Assembly (NCBI GenBank): GCA_004124385.1
Contig: SCKN01000003.1
Coordinates: forward strand, 265,968 to 329,967
Direction of reading: 5' to 3'
Origin: Fidelibacterota bacterium
GTDB lineage: Bacteria > Fidelibacterota > Marinisomatia > Marinisomatales > TCS55
DNA length: 64,000 nucleotides
The first letter of the stretch is position 1; every line of letters begins with the position of its first letter. The notes beneath the pieces were generated by a model. That model had not been told where the DNA came from. It made no database searches and saw only the letters and a program-made list of their open reading frames with translations. The position numbers and the translations under genes are program-made. Of this stretch, positions 45,483-54,056 are shown piece by piece.

Positions 45483-45563
45483 TCGGGGTGCTATTCCGTG
45501 CCAGATGGAATTGCTGAGAAAACACCCATGAACCTGATCTGGATAATGCCAGCGAAGGAAGCA
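45483..45563 (+). ncRNA. TPP (THI-box) riboswitch
   Basis: All conserved TPP aptamer elements are present in order: GGGGTG (P2 5' strand), a P3 helix ATTCC/GGAAT, the CTGAGA core, CACCC (P2 3' strand), ACCTGATCTGG, ATAATGCCAG and GCGAAGGAAGC. The aptamer ends 2 nt before the ATG of the TonB-dependent receptor. The terminal AAGGAAG is correctly spaced to be that gene's ribosome binding site, so TPP binding should block translation initiation. Confidence 0.95.
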
Positions 45564-45565
45564 CT

Positions 45566-47914
45566 ATGAATAACACATTAATCATCTTATTAATATCAAC
45601 ATGTTTGTATCCGCAAATCAGTGGCACTGTTATTGATTATGTATCTAATCAACCTCTTGCTGGAGTGAATATTACGGGCGGAAATACAGGTACAGCTGCT
45701 AATGAGAATGGGCAGTTTTTATTAGATGTAAAAACGGGTGAGAAACTGACCTTTGCTCATATCGGATATTTGGAAATCGTGGAGTCAGCTCAAGACGGAA
45801 TGATCGTTAAAATGCAGTCTGTTACTCTACAAAGTGAGGAAATTATTGTCAGAGCGGGATTAAAAGATGAATCGCTCCAGCGTTCAACGAATAGTGTAAC
45901 CGTTTATGATGCAAAAGAAATCAAACAAGCAGATGGAAACCACTTTCAAGATATTATGGAATCTATTCCCAACTTGAATGCAGCAGGCGGAACGAGCCGC
46001 CCTCGGTATTTTCAAATTCGCGGCATTGGCGAGCGTAGTCATTATTTTGCAGAAGGACCACCCAATTTTTCCGTGGGATTTGTCATAGATGATATTGATT
46101 TGAGCGGGTTGGGTATGGCTGGGCTACTTTATGATCTGGATCAGATTGAAATATTTAAAGGTCCACAATCCTCCATGTTTGGCCCCAACGCATTGGCGGG
46201 TCTCATCAACATGCGTTCCACTGAACCAAAAGATGAGCTTGAGGGGAATATTCGCATAATAAATGGTACAGATAATATTCAACGAATTAACGGAATGATC
46301 AATCTACCCTTGGGGAAAGCGTTCGCTTTGAGAGTGGCGCTTGAATCAGGTTCAGATGATGGATTCCGGAAAAACAAATATTTGGATATAACCAATTCAA
46401 ATGGTCGGAAGGAAAATATTATTCGTGAAAAATTATTGTTCACTCCCAACGAACATTTCCAAGTAGTGCTTACATCATTCAAGGCAGTCTTGGATAATAG
46501 ATATGACGTATGGGCACCGGACAATAATGAGGATCTTTTTACGTATACCAATCAAAAAGGCATAGATAGTCAGGAAACAAACGCTTACTCTTTGCGAGCT
46601 AATTATATTAAAAATAAAATGAATGCCTCATTTATAGTTTCAAATTCTAAAACAGACTTGGTTCATGCCTATGATGGCGATTGGGGCAATGATGATTTTT
46701 GGTTAGAGGAACCTTACAATTTTGATCCAAATACCACGTATTGGAAATATGAGTTCTATGATAGTACAGCCCGGTATAGAGATAATCAAACACTGGAAGC
46801 CAGAGTGAGTTACGGTGATATTATTGTGGGGTATTATACTAAATCGTTGAAGGAAAAAGACAATGCTTCCGGTTGGCTCTATGGCGGTGATGCAGCTTTA
46901 GCTGCTAGTGAATTCACGTTTGATGTTTCAGCTGTTTATGGGCAAGTCGATAAACTGATTTCGGATAGATTAAAAATAATAGCCAATGTGCGTAAAGAAA
47001 CAAATAAAATTACTTATTATGGTACAGCCAGTTATTTTGACTGGTATGCGTATGATTTGGCGCCATTAGACACTGTTGCGTTTAATATTGAACATGACTT
47101 GTGGGGTGGAAAATTAGCACTACAGTATTTTGTATATAATAATATGAATGTCTATAGCAGCCTTTCCCGGGGGTACAAAGCAGGCGGGGTGAATCAACAT
47201 CCATTATTATCTGCTGACAGTCGCCCATATGATCCGGAGTTTATGACTAATTTCGAATTTGGACTTCGACGATATACAGAAAACTCAACTGTTCATCTTT
47301 CTGCATTTATGGCTAAACGAACGAATCAGCAAGTGTCCATTTCTAGCCAGCAACGGGAAGGAGACCCTAATAGTTTTGTATTTTATACAGCCAATGCTAC
47401 AACCGGTTCGTTGAGCGGTCTGGAATTGGATGGTAAGTATAAATTGAATTCAGCATTTTCTTTATCGGGCTCATTGGGTTTATTAAATACTCAAATTGAT
47501 GCATTTACATTTGAAACTGATTCCGGCGAAACTGCAACATTGGGAAATAGAGAAGCGTCACACGCTCCAAAATATTCATACAGTTTAGCTGTAAATTTTG
47601 AAAAGGATAATGGCCTCTTTGGCAGATTAGAAATGACCGGTAAGGATAAGTTCTATTTTTCAGATAGTCACGATGAAATATCTGAATCATACCAACTGCT
47701 TAATGGCAATATTGGTTTTAGTTTCGGGCAATGGTCTGTAAAAATATGGGGTCGGAATATGTTGGATGTGCGTTACGCTACTCGAGGATTTTATTTTGGT
47801 CTTGAACCCATTTGGAATGACGAACTCCAAGATCATGAATATCCGGACAAAAAATACGTTAGTTATGGCGACCCGGCGCATTTTGGAATAACGCTGGATT
47901 TTGCGTTTGATTAG
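45566..47914 (+). CDS. TonB-dependent outer-membrane receptor, probably thiamin
   Basis: 782 aa. A signal peptide (MNNTLIILLISTCLYPQ) is followed by a carboxypeptidase-regulatory-like beta domain (about 19-95: ISGTVIDYVSNQPLAGVNITGGNTGT...). A TonB plug comes next (about 105-225: YDAKEIKQADGNHFQDIMESIPNLN...QIRGIGERS...IEIFKGPQSSMFGPNALAGLINM), then a 22-strand-type barrel ending with aromatic residue plus FD. The upstream TPP riboswitch implies import of thiamin or a precursor, as for riboswitch-controlled receptors in Bacteroidetes. No periplasmic or inner-membrane thiamin transporter is adjacent. Confidence 0.9.
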   Translation: MNNTLIILLISTCLYPQISGTVIDYVSNQPLAGVNITGGNTGTAANENGQFLLDVKTGEKLTFAHIGYLEIVESAQDGMIVKMQSVTLQSEEIIVRAGLKDESLQRSTNSVTVYDAKEIKQADGNHFQDIMESIPNLNAAGGTSRPRYFQIRGIGERSHYFAEGPPNFSVGFVIDDIDLSGLGMAGLLYDLDQIEIFKGPQSSMFGPNALAGLINMRSTEPKDELEGNIRIINGTDNIQRINGMINLPLGKAFALRVALESGSDDGFRKNKYLDITNSNGRKENIIREKLLFTPNEHFQVVLTSFKAVLDNRYDVWAPDNNEDLFTYTNQKGIDSQETNAYSLRANYIKNKMNASFIVSNSKTDLVHAYDGDWGNDDFWLEEPYNFDPNTTYWKYEFYDSTARYRDNQTLEARVSYGDIIVGYYTKSLKEKDNASGWLYGGDAALAASEFTFDVSAVYGQVDKLISDRLKIIANVRKETNKITYYGTASYFDWYAYDLAPLDTVAFNIEHDLWGGKLALQYFVYNNMNVYSSLSRGYKAGGVNQHPLLSADSRPYDPEFMTNFEFGLRRYTENSTVHLSAFMAKRTNQQVSISSQQREGDPNSFVFYTANATTGSLSGLELDGKYKLNSAFSLSGSLGLLNTQIDAFTFETDSGETATLGNREASHAPKYSYSLAVNFEKDNGLFGRLEMTGKDKFYFSDSHDEISESYQLLNGNIGFSFGQWSVKIWGRNMLDVRYATRGFYFGLEPIWNDELQDHEYPDKKYVSYGDPAHFGITLDFAFD

Positions 47915-48004
47915 TCTAAAAACTTTCGGTTATACAACTAACATATACATACAAATTAAAAAACATTTTCCTACGTGTGTTATTAGCCTGAAGTCGGCTT
48001 GATT

Positions 48005-48784
48005 CTATATCTCCAAAAAATTAAATAAAAACGGTCTTGAAGGTGCTGCATCTAATTGCATGGGAGGAATTTCAATTTTCATAAAAAATTGACCGTCTTT
48101 AAGGGTATCAGGTATATAGGCAAATTCAGTGATGGTTTTTTTATACGGCGCCTTCTTCTCAAAAAATAGATGATGATTTCCCAAACGTCCGCCATCGTCA
48201 TATTTATCAACTGTTGGCGAATCAACTACCCAATGAATAACACCAAGATCATTGATAAAATGAATCGCTTCTGTTGTAAAAAACGGTGTATTCCTCGTGT
48301 GATATTTTCTCGTCAATTTATCTTCCGAATTTGGAAGGGTGCGTAGGACCAAACCATCTATAGAATGAGTCACATGCTCTTTAATCATTTCTCTTGTAAT
48401 CACTCGATCATTTTCTTGAACATTACAATGGTAACGTTCCTTTGTTTCTGACCAATGAATTGGAGAGACTGAAATTAAGTGTGTTAAAATAAATTCCGGA
48501 GTTAAAACGTCATGGATAAAAATATCGTCTTCAAGTATATGTCCTGCACATTCTGTATGGGTTCCGGTACAATGAACGTTTTGGTTTAGAACCATAACAT
48601 TGCATCCCAAACCGTTTTTGACTTTACCCGTAAAGGATCCGAGTGTTAATGGACTTGCTTCACCCTTTGGAACATTATAAAAATTTGGCTGCTCCCCGTT
48701 ATAATTATACGGAATGGCCAAGCTGGTAGCTGAATTTAAATCAACCTCATAGGATTTACTATTTTTTGAAAGTGTTAATTTCAT
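48005..48784 (-). CDS. Cyclase-family metal-dependent hydrolase
   Basis: About 259 aa member of the cyclase family (kynurenine formamidase, arylformamidase, polyketide cyclase relatives). The metal motif HCTGTHTECAGHI matches the HxGTHxDxPxH pattern with Glu and Ala substitutions. NTPFFTTEAIHFINDLGVIHWVVDSPTVDKYDDGG and HHLFFEKKAPYKKTITEFAYIPD are family blocks. I take the ATG at 48784, since the 15 preceding in-frame codons look non-coding. Substrate unknown; formamide or lactone hydrolysis is the usual chemistry. Confidence 0.78.
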   Translation of the reverse strand: MKLTLSKNSKSYEVDLNSATSLAIPYNYNGEQPNFYNVPKGEASPLTLGSFTGKVKNGLGCNVMVLNQNVHCTGTHTECAGHILEDDIFIHDVLTPEFILTHLISVSPIHWSETKERYHCNVQENDRVITREMIKEHVTHSIDGLVLRTLPNSEDKLTRKYHTRNTPFFTTEAIHFINDLGVIHWVVDSPTVDKYDDGGRLGNHHLFFEKKAPYKKTITEFAYIPDTLKDGQFFMKIEIPPMQLDAAPSRPFLFNFLEI

Positions 48785-48961
48785 GGAATAAAACAATTGG
48801 CCTTGAAAAGAATAAGGACAATTTAACAAAAAAACTTACTGGTTATTTTGATTATCAAATTTTAGTTGGTTTATATTGAAACAACTCGGGATTATAGATT
48901 TGTTTAAATCAATAAAACCTCATTTTCACGTTACCAGCTTTTCACGTCCGTAGCAGCAGTT

Positions 48962-48968
48962 GTTAGGC
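48962..48968 (-). other. attC-like core half-site after the lipoprotein gene
   Basis: Minus strand GCCTAAC (RYYYAAC, R''-type core) begins 11 nt after the lipoprotein stop. A candidate partner GTTAAAT (48827-48821) lies upstream of the cyclase gene, which would make a 148-bp site. The match is to a short consensus only. Confidence 0.3.
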
Positions 48969-48979
48969 ATAAATCCAAT

Positions 48980-50089
48980 TCATGGTGTAACTTTTACAAT
49001 CTCAATATCATCAAGCCACCATGTCCTTACTCCCTCAACACAAAAATGTAAATCTATTTTTGTTTGACCCGTACCTACCTCATTGGGCAATTCGAAGGTA
49101 AAATCAAGTTCACTCCATTGTTGTGAATCATTAAATTCAAGTGGTATCGTTATCCATTCGTTCATTGAAGAGTTGCTAATAATCAAATTAAAAAAAGTAT
49201 TCTCGTCAAAATCTGCAGTATATCTCATAGAGATATTGTATGCAGAACCTTCCGTTAACAATGAACCATCTATGTATTGATATATCCACATTTCCCAACA
49301 TCCACTAGGTGAATTATGGCTAAACTTCAGACTATTTGAACCCTCATATGAAAATAGGCTATCAATCTCAATCGAATTTCCTGTGTTAGGGACCATATCC
49401 CATCCAATGGGGTTTGTCGCAGAATTATTCTCAAAACCACCGTTGGTAAGCAGCTGAATGTTTGAAGTGTAAAAGCTGATTAGATTACTACCACCCAATT
49501 TTCCAAAATCATTCATTACATATATACGATAAAAGTATTCCTGATACGGCTCTAAATCCTCATCAAAAAAAGTTGTATCTGTAAGCGAAGTCGAAACATG
49601 GACCAAAGTTCCAGTGGTTTCGTCTAGTCCTGAAGTTATATGCCGGAATAATTTGTATTCCCTAAAGCTTTCATCATCGGTCGGGGACCAAAGAACACGG
49701 GCACCTGTTACACCTATATCCTCAGCTGGATATAAGTAAACAACTTTAGGTAATCGTAAATGATCTAAAACCACATCATCATAAACAGAAATGGAAATAG
49801 TTTTTTCTGTAAACCCTAATGAATCAGAGGCACTTTGGTCCAAAACATTTTCTTTTCTATACCGTAATTCGTGATTGCCTTCTGAAACACCCGATATCGA
49901 AAAATATCCATCATTAGAAGTAGTTGAAGACCAGTTGTACTGCCCATCAATTGAAACAGTTACACTATTTGCTAGATCACCAAGATAATAAACATAACCT
50001 TGGACGGTGTATACACCTGTAGGACTTACACTATCACTTTCGCATGAAATCATTACAACAATCAAAAATAGGAAAATACGATTCTTCAT
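48980..50089 (-). CDS. Lipoprotein with Ig/FN3 and carbohydrate-binding-like domains
   Basis: 369 aa. Lipoprotein signal with Cys16 (FLIVVMISC). About 27-110 is a CNA_B/carboxypeptidase-regulatory-like domain (YTVQGYVYYLGDLANSVTV...SNDGYFSISGVSEGNHEL). About 115-205 is fibronectin type III (YPAEDIGVTGARVLWSPTDDESFREYKLFRH...YQEYFYRIYVMND). About 210-369 is a carbohydrate-binding jelly roll (LLTNGGFENNSATNPIGWDM...WWLDDIEIVKV). Likely a surface or periplasmic binding lipoprotein without catalytic residues. It is bracketed by GTTAGGC and GCCTAAC in attC-like orientation, so it may be a captured gene cassette. Confidence 0.8.
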   Translation of the reverse strand: MKNRIFLFLIVVMISCESDSVSPTGVYTVQGYVYYLGDLANSVTVSIDGQYNWSSTTSNDGYFSISGVSEGNHELRYRKENVLDQSASDSLGFTEKTISISVYDDVVLDHLRLPKVVYLYPAEDIGVTGARVLWSPTDDESFREYKLFRHITSGLDETTGTLVHVSTSLTDTTFFDEDLEPYQEYFYRIYVMNDFGKLGGSNLISFYTSNIQLLTNGGFENNSATNPIGWDMVPNTGNSIEIDSLFSYEGSNSLKFSHNSPSGCWEMWIYQYIDGSLLTEGSAYNISMRYTADFDENTFFNLIISNSSMNEWITIPLEFNDSQQWSELDFTFELPNEVGTGQTKIDLHFCVEGVRTWWLDDIEIVKVTP

Positions 50090-50119
50090 TTGCCTAGTTC
50101 CTCTTACTCTTTTGTTTGT

Positions 50120-50180
50120 GCCTAACGAATAAACTCACCGGCGGATGGCGATTTCATTCCACTAAATTTTCTTGTTACAC
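50120..50180 (-). other. attC-like imperfect inverted repeat between msrA and lipoprotein gene
   Basis: 61 bp bounded on the minus strand by GTGTAAC (50180-50174) and GTTAGGC (50126-50120). The two arms match partially when folded (TAAC/GTTA, AAA/TTT, later GG/CC). Length equals that of small integron attC sites and it begins 6 nt after the msrA stop, as in cassettes. The outer 7-mers are not fully complementary to each other and GTGTAAC departs from the RYYYAAC consensus, so this is suggestive only. Confidence 0.35.
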
Positions 50181-50186
50181 AAATCT

Positions 50187-50750
50187 TCATTTTATCAAAT
50201 TCAGTTTTTTCAATTTGGGTGTAATAATAAAAGAGCAGTAAGGTGCATTTTTGTTATTGTTATAATAATTCTGATGATAATTTTCTGCGACTGTATATTT
50301 CTGCAATGGTTCAATTTCTGTAACAATCTTCTTGTCAAAAGCCTTTTGGGCATTAGCAATGGAAGCATCTGCTATTTTCTTTTGTTCATTAGAAATATAA
50401 TAGATACCGGAACGATATTGCGTACCCACATCAGCGCCTTGTCGGTTAAGCGTAGTTGGATTATGTGCCCGCCAAAAAATATCTAATATTTCACTCAATT
50501 TTACTTTTTGGGTGTCGAATGTAACTTTTGTTACTTCAGCATAACCTGTACGTCCACCGCATACCTCGTTATAAGATGGATTATCGGTATGTCCGTTTGC
50601 ATATGCTGCTTCCACATCAATTACACCATCGATACGCTCGTAAACGGCCTCCACGCACCAGAAACAACCGGCACCCAGGACAATAGTTTCAATTTCTGCT
50701 GACATGAGCTGTGCTCCTAAAAATATGAATAGAAAGATATGTTTAATCAT
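50187..50750 (-). CDS. msrA: Peptide methionine-S-sulfoxide reductase, exported
   Basis: 187 aa MsrA that repairs methionine-S-sulfoxide. Catalytic Cys29 lies in GAGCFWCVE. Family blocks are GYANGHTDNPSYNEVC-like sequence, GGRTGYAEVTKVTFD, FWRAHNPTTLNRQGADVGTQYRSGIYY and ENYHQNYY. A signal peptide (MIKHIFLFIFLGAQLMSAE) suggests periplasmic repair. The active-site Cys is normal, not selenocysteine. It is followed by the attC-like repeat and preceded by a nested hairpin element. Confidence 0.93.
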   Translation of the reverse strand: MIKHIFLFIFLGAQLMSAEIETIVLGAGCFWCVEAVYERIDGVIDVEAAYANGHTDNPSYNEVCGGRTGYAEVTKVTFDTQKVKLSEILDIFWRAHNPTTLNRQGADVGTQYRSGIYYISNEQKKIADASIANAQKAFDKKIVTEIEPLQKYTVAENYHQNYYNNNKNAPYCSFIITPKLKKLNLIK

Positions 50751-50876
50751 TTTTGATGATGGAAATTATAACAAATTCTACATGGTGGAGTGCAAAATTG
50801 TTTCATAAAAATAGGGAAATAAATTTCACCTCTTATAAATTAAAAGAATTTAATTATACGATTGAAACAATATTTT

Positions 50877-50944
50877 CACCTCCCCACCTGCCTACCGGCG
50901 GGCAGGCGAACCCCTCCTCATACGAGGAGGATTTTGGGGAGGTG
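50877..50944. repeat. Nested-hairpin GC-rich repeat element
   Basis: 68-bp composite. An outer 9-bp inverted repeat CACCTCCCC (50877-50885) / GGGGAGGTG (50936-50944) encloses two inner hairpins: a CCTGCC...GGCAGG palindrome (50887-50906) and CCTCCTC-ATAC-GAGGAGG (50913-50930). It would fold as a three-way junction or cruciform. Lies in the 212-bp gap between the pntB end and the msrA start; any reading frame through it is spurious. Confidence 0.75.
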
Positions 50945-50962
50945 TTAAATACAAAAGGAAGG

Positions 50963-52330
50963 TTACAATTCTTTTAGATCTTTATGAAGATCTAAAAGAA
51001 CCGCTTTCGCGTCGCCAAAAACCATCAGTGTATTATCAAAACCAAACAACTCATTTTGAATGCCGGCGAATCCCGGATTCATGGTTCGTTTATTCACTAA
51101 TACAGTTTTGGCTTTATCTACATCCAAAATGGGCATTCCATAAATCGGACTGGATGTATCATGCCTTGCAGCCGGGTTAACTACGTCATTTGCTCCAAGG
51201 ACAATCGCCACATCACAAGTTTCAAATTCAGGATTAACTTGCTCTAAATCGAGTAATTGTTCATAAGGAACATTGGCTTCCGCCAGAAGTACGTTCATAT
51301 GTCCGGGCATTCGACCAGCGACAGGGTGAATAGCATAAAGTACTTTTTTCCCCATTTTTTCAAGGAAATCAGCCACTTCTCGTAAGGCATGTTGTGCTTG
51401 AGCAACGGCTAACCCATAACCGGGGACAATAATAATTTTTTCTGCAGATTCTAGTATCATGGCAACTTCTTCGGTGGAAGCACTTTTTACTTGGATCTGT
51501 TTTTCATCACCGCTGGGCGTAACCTGTTTTAATCCTACCGCACCAAAAATAACATTTGCCAAAGATCGGTTCATACCTTTACACATTATTTTAGTAAGGA
51601 TTAAACCGGATGCACCAACAAGTGCACCAGCAATAATCAAGCCGTTATTCATCAAAACAAAACCGGTTGCTGCTGCTGCGACTCCAGAATATGAATTCAA
51701 TAAAGAAATCACAACCGGCATATCTGCACCGCCGATAGGAATAGTAAGTGTAATACCGATAAGGGCAGAAAGAGCTACTAATCCATAAAAATACGAATCT
51801 GTTTCTCCGCCAATTACAGAATATGTTCCAAGGAAAACAAGGCTAATTGCAATAAGTGCATTCAATAGTTTTTGTCCCGTAAAAACAATGGGTCTTCCAC
51901 TAACAAATCCCTGCAGTTTTCCGAAGGCGATAAAGCTTCCCGTAAACGTCAATGTACCAACAAAAACACTAATGGCAATCGTGGCAGAATTAAATGTAGA
52001 TGGATTCGCAGGGTTTAAGTATTCCGCTGCTGCAACCAATGCCGAAGCACCACCGCCAAATCCATTGAAAATAGCGACCATTTGGGGCATTTGAGTCATG
52101 TCTACTTTAATAGCAAAAAAGGCACCAATGATTGTACCGATAATCATACCGATGGCAATTGTTTGGAAGTCCAATAGGTCAAATGAAACAAGAGTTGCAA
52201 CAATGGCGATGAGCATACCCATGGAAGCAACTGTATTTCCGCTCCGGGCAGTTTTGGGTGAACTTAATCGCTTAATACCTAGAATAAATAGTATGGCGGC
52301 AAAAACGTAAGCGATATTTGTGTATTCCAT
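50963..52330 (-). CDS. pntB: NAD(P) transhydrogenase subunit beta
   Basis: 455 aa. About eight membrane helices (residues 1-265) form half of the proton channel. A C-terminal NADP(H)-binding domain III follows (about 285-455) with IIVPGYGLAVAQAQHALREV, GAND and the conserved HPVAGRMPGHMNVLLAEA, VAIVLGANDVVNPAA and MNPGFAGIQNELF. The enzyme couples proton movement to hydride transfer between NADH and NADP+. Last gene of a three-gene operon with the split alpha subunits. Confidence 0.95.
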   Translation of the reverse strand: MEYTNIAYVFAAILFILGIKRLSSPKTARSGNTVASMGMLIAIVATLVSFDLLDFQTIAIGMIIGTIIGAFFAIKVDMTQMPQMVAIFNGFGGGASALVAAAEYLNPANPSTFNSATIAISVFVGTLTFTGSFIAFGKLQGFVSGRPIVFTGQKLLNALIAISLVFLGTYSVIGGETDSYFYGLVALSALIGITLTIPIGGADMPVVISLLNSYSGVAAAATGFVLMNNGLIIAGALVGASGLILTKIMCKGMNRSLANVIFGAVGLKQVTPSGDEKQIQVKSASTEEVAMILESAEKIIIVPGYGLAVAQAQHALREVADFLEKMGKKVLYAIHPVAGRMPGHMNVLLAEANVPYEQLLDLEQVNPEFETCDVAIVLGANDVVNPAARHDTSSPIYGMPILDVDKAKTVLVNKRTMNPGFAGIQNELFGFDNTLMVFGDAKAVLLDLHKDLKEL

Positions 52331-52339
52331 TATACGCCC

Positions 52340-52648
52340 TTATTTTCGCTTAAACATTTTGAGCATGCGGTCAGTGACCATAAACCCGCCGACAACATTA
52401 ACTGTGGCAAAAATAACAGCAATAAGCCCAAACCATGTGCCAAGTCCTCCACCCTCTTTTGTGGCGATGATCGCTCCCACAACTGCGATGCCGGAAATAG
52501 CATTCGAACCAGACATTAACGGTGTATGGAGTGTGTGTGGGACTTTACTGATTATTTCATTTCCGACAAATATTGCCAAAATGAAAACAGTTAAAATATA
52601 AATCATGTTTTCTGCTTCTAATTGTTGAACAATTTCAATCATATCCAT
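52340..52648 (-). CDS. pntAB: NAD(P) transhydrogenase subunit alpha-2 (membrane part)
   Basis: 102 aa with three to four membrane helices. VGNEIISKVPHTLHTPLMSGSNAISGIAVVGAI is the conserved PntA membrane-domain block. It corresponds to the C-terminal membrane part of E. coli PntA and is a separate gene here, as in Rhodospirillum. It sits 9 nt before pntB and 12 nt after alpha-1. Confidence 0.93.
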   Translation of the reverse strand: MDMIEIVQQLEAENMIYILTVFILAIFVGNEIISKVPHTLHTPLMSGSNAISGIAVVGAIIATKEGGGLGTWFGLIAVIFATVNVVGGFMVTDRMLKMFKRK

Positions 52649-52660
52649 CGAGTTAATTCC

Positions 52661-53797
52661 TTATGAATTATTTAAAATTTCTTTTGTGGGTTCATGTGTG
52701 ATTTCGCCATTATGAGCAAAGAGTGCTCCGGAAATAATTTCATCATCCAAGTCCAGATTAATTTCTCCTTCAGGGCAAAGATGTTTCAAAAACGTAATAA
52801 TATTTTTTGCGTAAAGTTGAGATGCATGTTTGGGCATTGTTGCGGGAAGATTTAATGTTCCGTCGATTATTACTCCGTGGGAAATGGATACTTCACCCGG
52901 TTTTGTCAATTCACAGTTTCCGCCATTTTCAGCCGCAAGATCCATAATGACAGAACCATGCTTCATTCCTTTTACCATATCTTCGAATATTAAAACAGGA
53001 GCCGACCTTCCCGGAATTAATGCTGTTGTAATAACCATATCGGATTTAGCAATATGTTCTTTAATGAGTTGCTGCTGGCGTTGTTTATAATCATCGGATG
53101 TTTCTTTTGCATACCCGCCTTCGCCAACTCCATCTTCCTCGGCAGATTCAACTTCTACAAATTTTGCACCCAAACTTTCAACTTGTTCTTTAACGACTGG
53201 ACGGACATCAAATACTTCCACTTGGGCTCCGAGCCGTTTTGCTGTGGCAATCGCTTGTAATCCGGCAACACCAGCGCCTAAAATAAGTACTTTTGCAGGT
53301 GGGATTGTTCCGGCAGCCGTCATGAGTAGCGGCATATAGACACTTAAGTGTGAAGCGCCAAGTAAAACGGATTTATATCCTGCAATATTGCTTTGGGAAC
53401 TCAATGCATCCATACTTTGAGCTAATGTTGTTCGTGGAATTAGATGCATAGAAAATGCGGATATATTTTTGTTAACTAATTTTTTTACATGGTCTGTTAG
53501 AATTGTTGTTTGGAAAAATGACACATATGCTGTTCCATTTTTCATCATGTCTATTTCGTCTAATTCAGCAGGAGCCACTTTTAAAATAATATCTGATTGA
53601 GCCCATAAAGAGGATCGATCGGAAACAATGTCTGCTCCGGCAGCTTTATAATCATCATTTGAAAAATGAGATTTTTCTCCCGCACCGGTTTCAACGAATA
53701 CGTCCATTCCAATTTTAACCATTTCTTTCACGGTAGCAGGAATAGCGGCAACACGGTTTTCACCCGGGAGAGTTTCTTTTAGAATGGCTACATTCAT
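52661..53797 (-). CDS. pntAA: NAD(P) transhydrogenase subunit alpha-1 (NAD-binding)
   Basis: 378 aa soluble NAD(H)-binding domain I, related to alanine dehydrogenase. Visible blocks are KETLPGENRVAAIPATVKEMVKIGMDVFVETGAG at the N-terminus, the Rossmann motif VLILGAGVAGLQAIATAKRLGAQVEVFDVRP, and IPGRSAPVLIFEDMVKGMKHGSVIMDLAAENGGN. First gene of the operon, with AAGGAT upstream of the ATG. A 15-bp AT palindrome (53814-53828) lies 17 nt before it. Confidence 0.95.
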   Translation of the reverse strand: MNVAILKETLPGENRVAAIPATVKEMVKIGMDVFVETGAGEKSHFSNDDYKAAGADIVSDRSSLWAQSDIILKVAPAELDEIDMMKNGTAYVSFFQTTILTDHVKKLVNKNISAFSMHLIPRTTLAQSMDALSSQSNIAGYKSVLLGASHLSVYMPLLMTAAGTIPPAKVLILGAGVAGLQAIATAKRLGAQVEVFDVRPVVKEQVESLGAKFVEVESAEEDGVGEGGYAKETSDDYKQRQQQLIKEHIAKSDMVITTALIPGRSAPVLIFEDMVKGMKHGSVIMDLAAENGGNCELTKPGEVSISHGVIIDGTLNLPATMPKHASQLYAKNIITFLKHLCPEGEINLDLDDEIISGALFAHNGEITHEPTKEILNNS

Positions 53798-53813
53798 TGA
53801 TTTATCCTTGATT

Positions 53814-53828
53814 TATTATTCAATAATA
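53814..53828. repeat. AT palindrome before the transhydrogenase operon
   Basis: TATTATT-C-AATAATA, a perfect 7-bp inverted repeat around one base, 17 nt upstream of the pntAA ATG. Possible operator or promoter part; chance occurrence is plausible in AT-rich DNA. Confidence 0.3.
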
Positions 53829-53930
53829 GACACCAAATTTAAACACATTTTTATATTTACTTGGATATAAGAAACGAACATATTTATCAGAAAATTATAA
53901 TGTACACCCAACTTATTTCCGTAAGTAAAT

Positions 53931-53950
53931 AATAACGTGCAGACGTTATT
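53931..53950. repeat. 20-bp inverted repeat upstream of the pilus operon
   Basis: AATAACGT-GCAG-ACGTTATT, perfect 8-bp arms around a 4-base centre, about 105 bp upstream of the pilin ATG in the divergent region between pntAA and the pilus genes. A regulator-binding site is the simplest reading. The flanking ACTTA-N6-TAAGT just to its left adds a second short dyad. Confidence 0.45.
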
Positions 53951-54056
53951 TAAATGACTAAGGGAAAACTGTATCAATTATTAATTGGATTTCCTGTTTT
54001 AACCAAGGACAATAATAGAAAAATTGTTAACATTAATGAGAGTGGAGAAAAACTCT

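Noticed and set aside
50187..50750. MsrA as a possible selenoprotein, prompted by the tRNA-Sec gene
   Set aside because: The active site reads GCFWC with an ordinary Cys codon and there is no in-frame TGA.
50753..50977. 74-codon plus-strand frame containing PPHLPTGGQANPSSYEEDFGEVLN
   Set aside because: It reads straight through the nested-hairpin repeat and into the antisense end of pntB; the protein-like look comes from the repeat.
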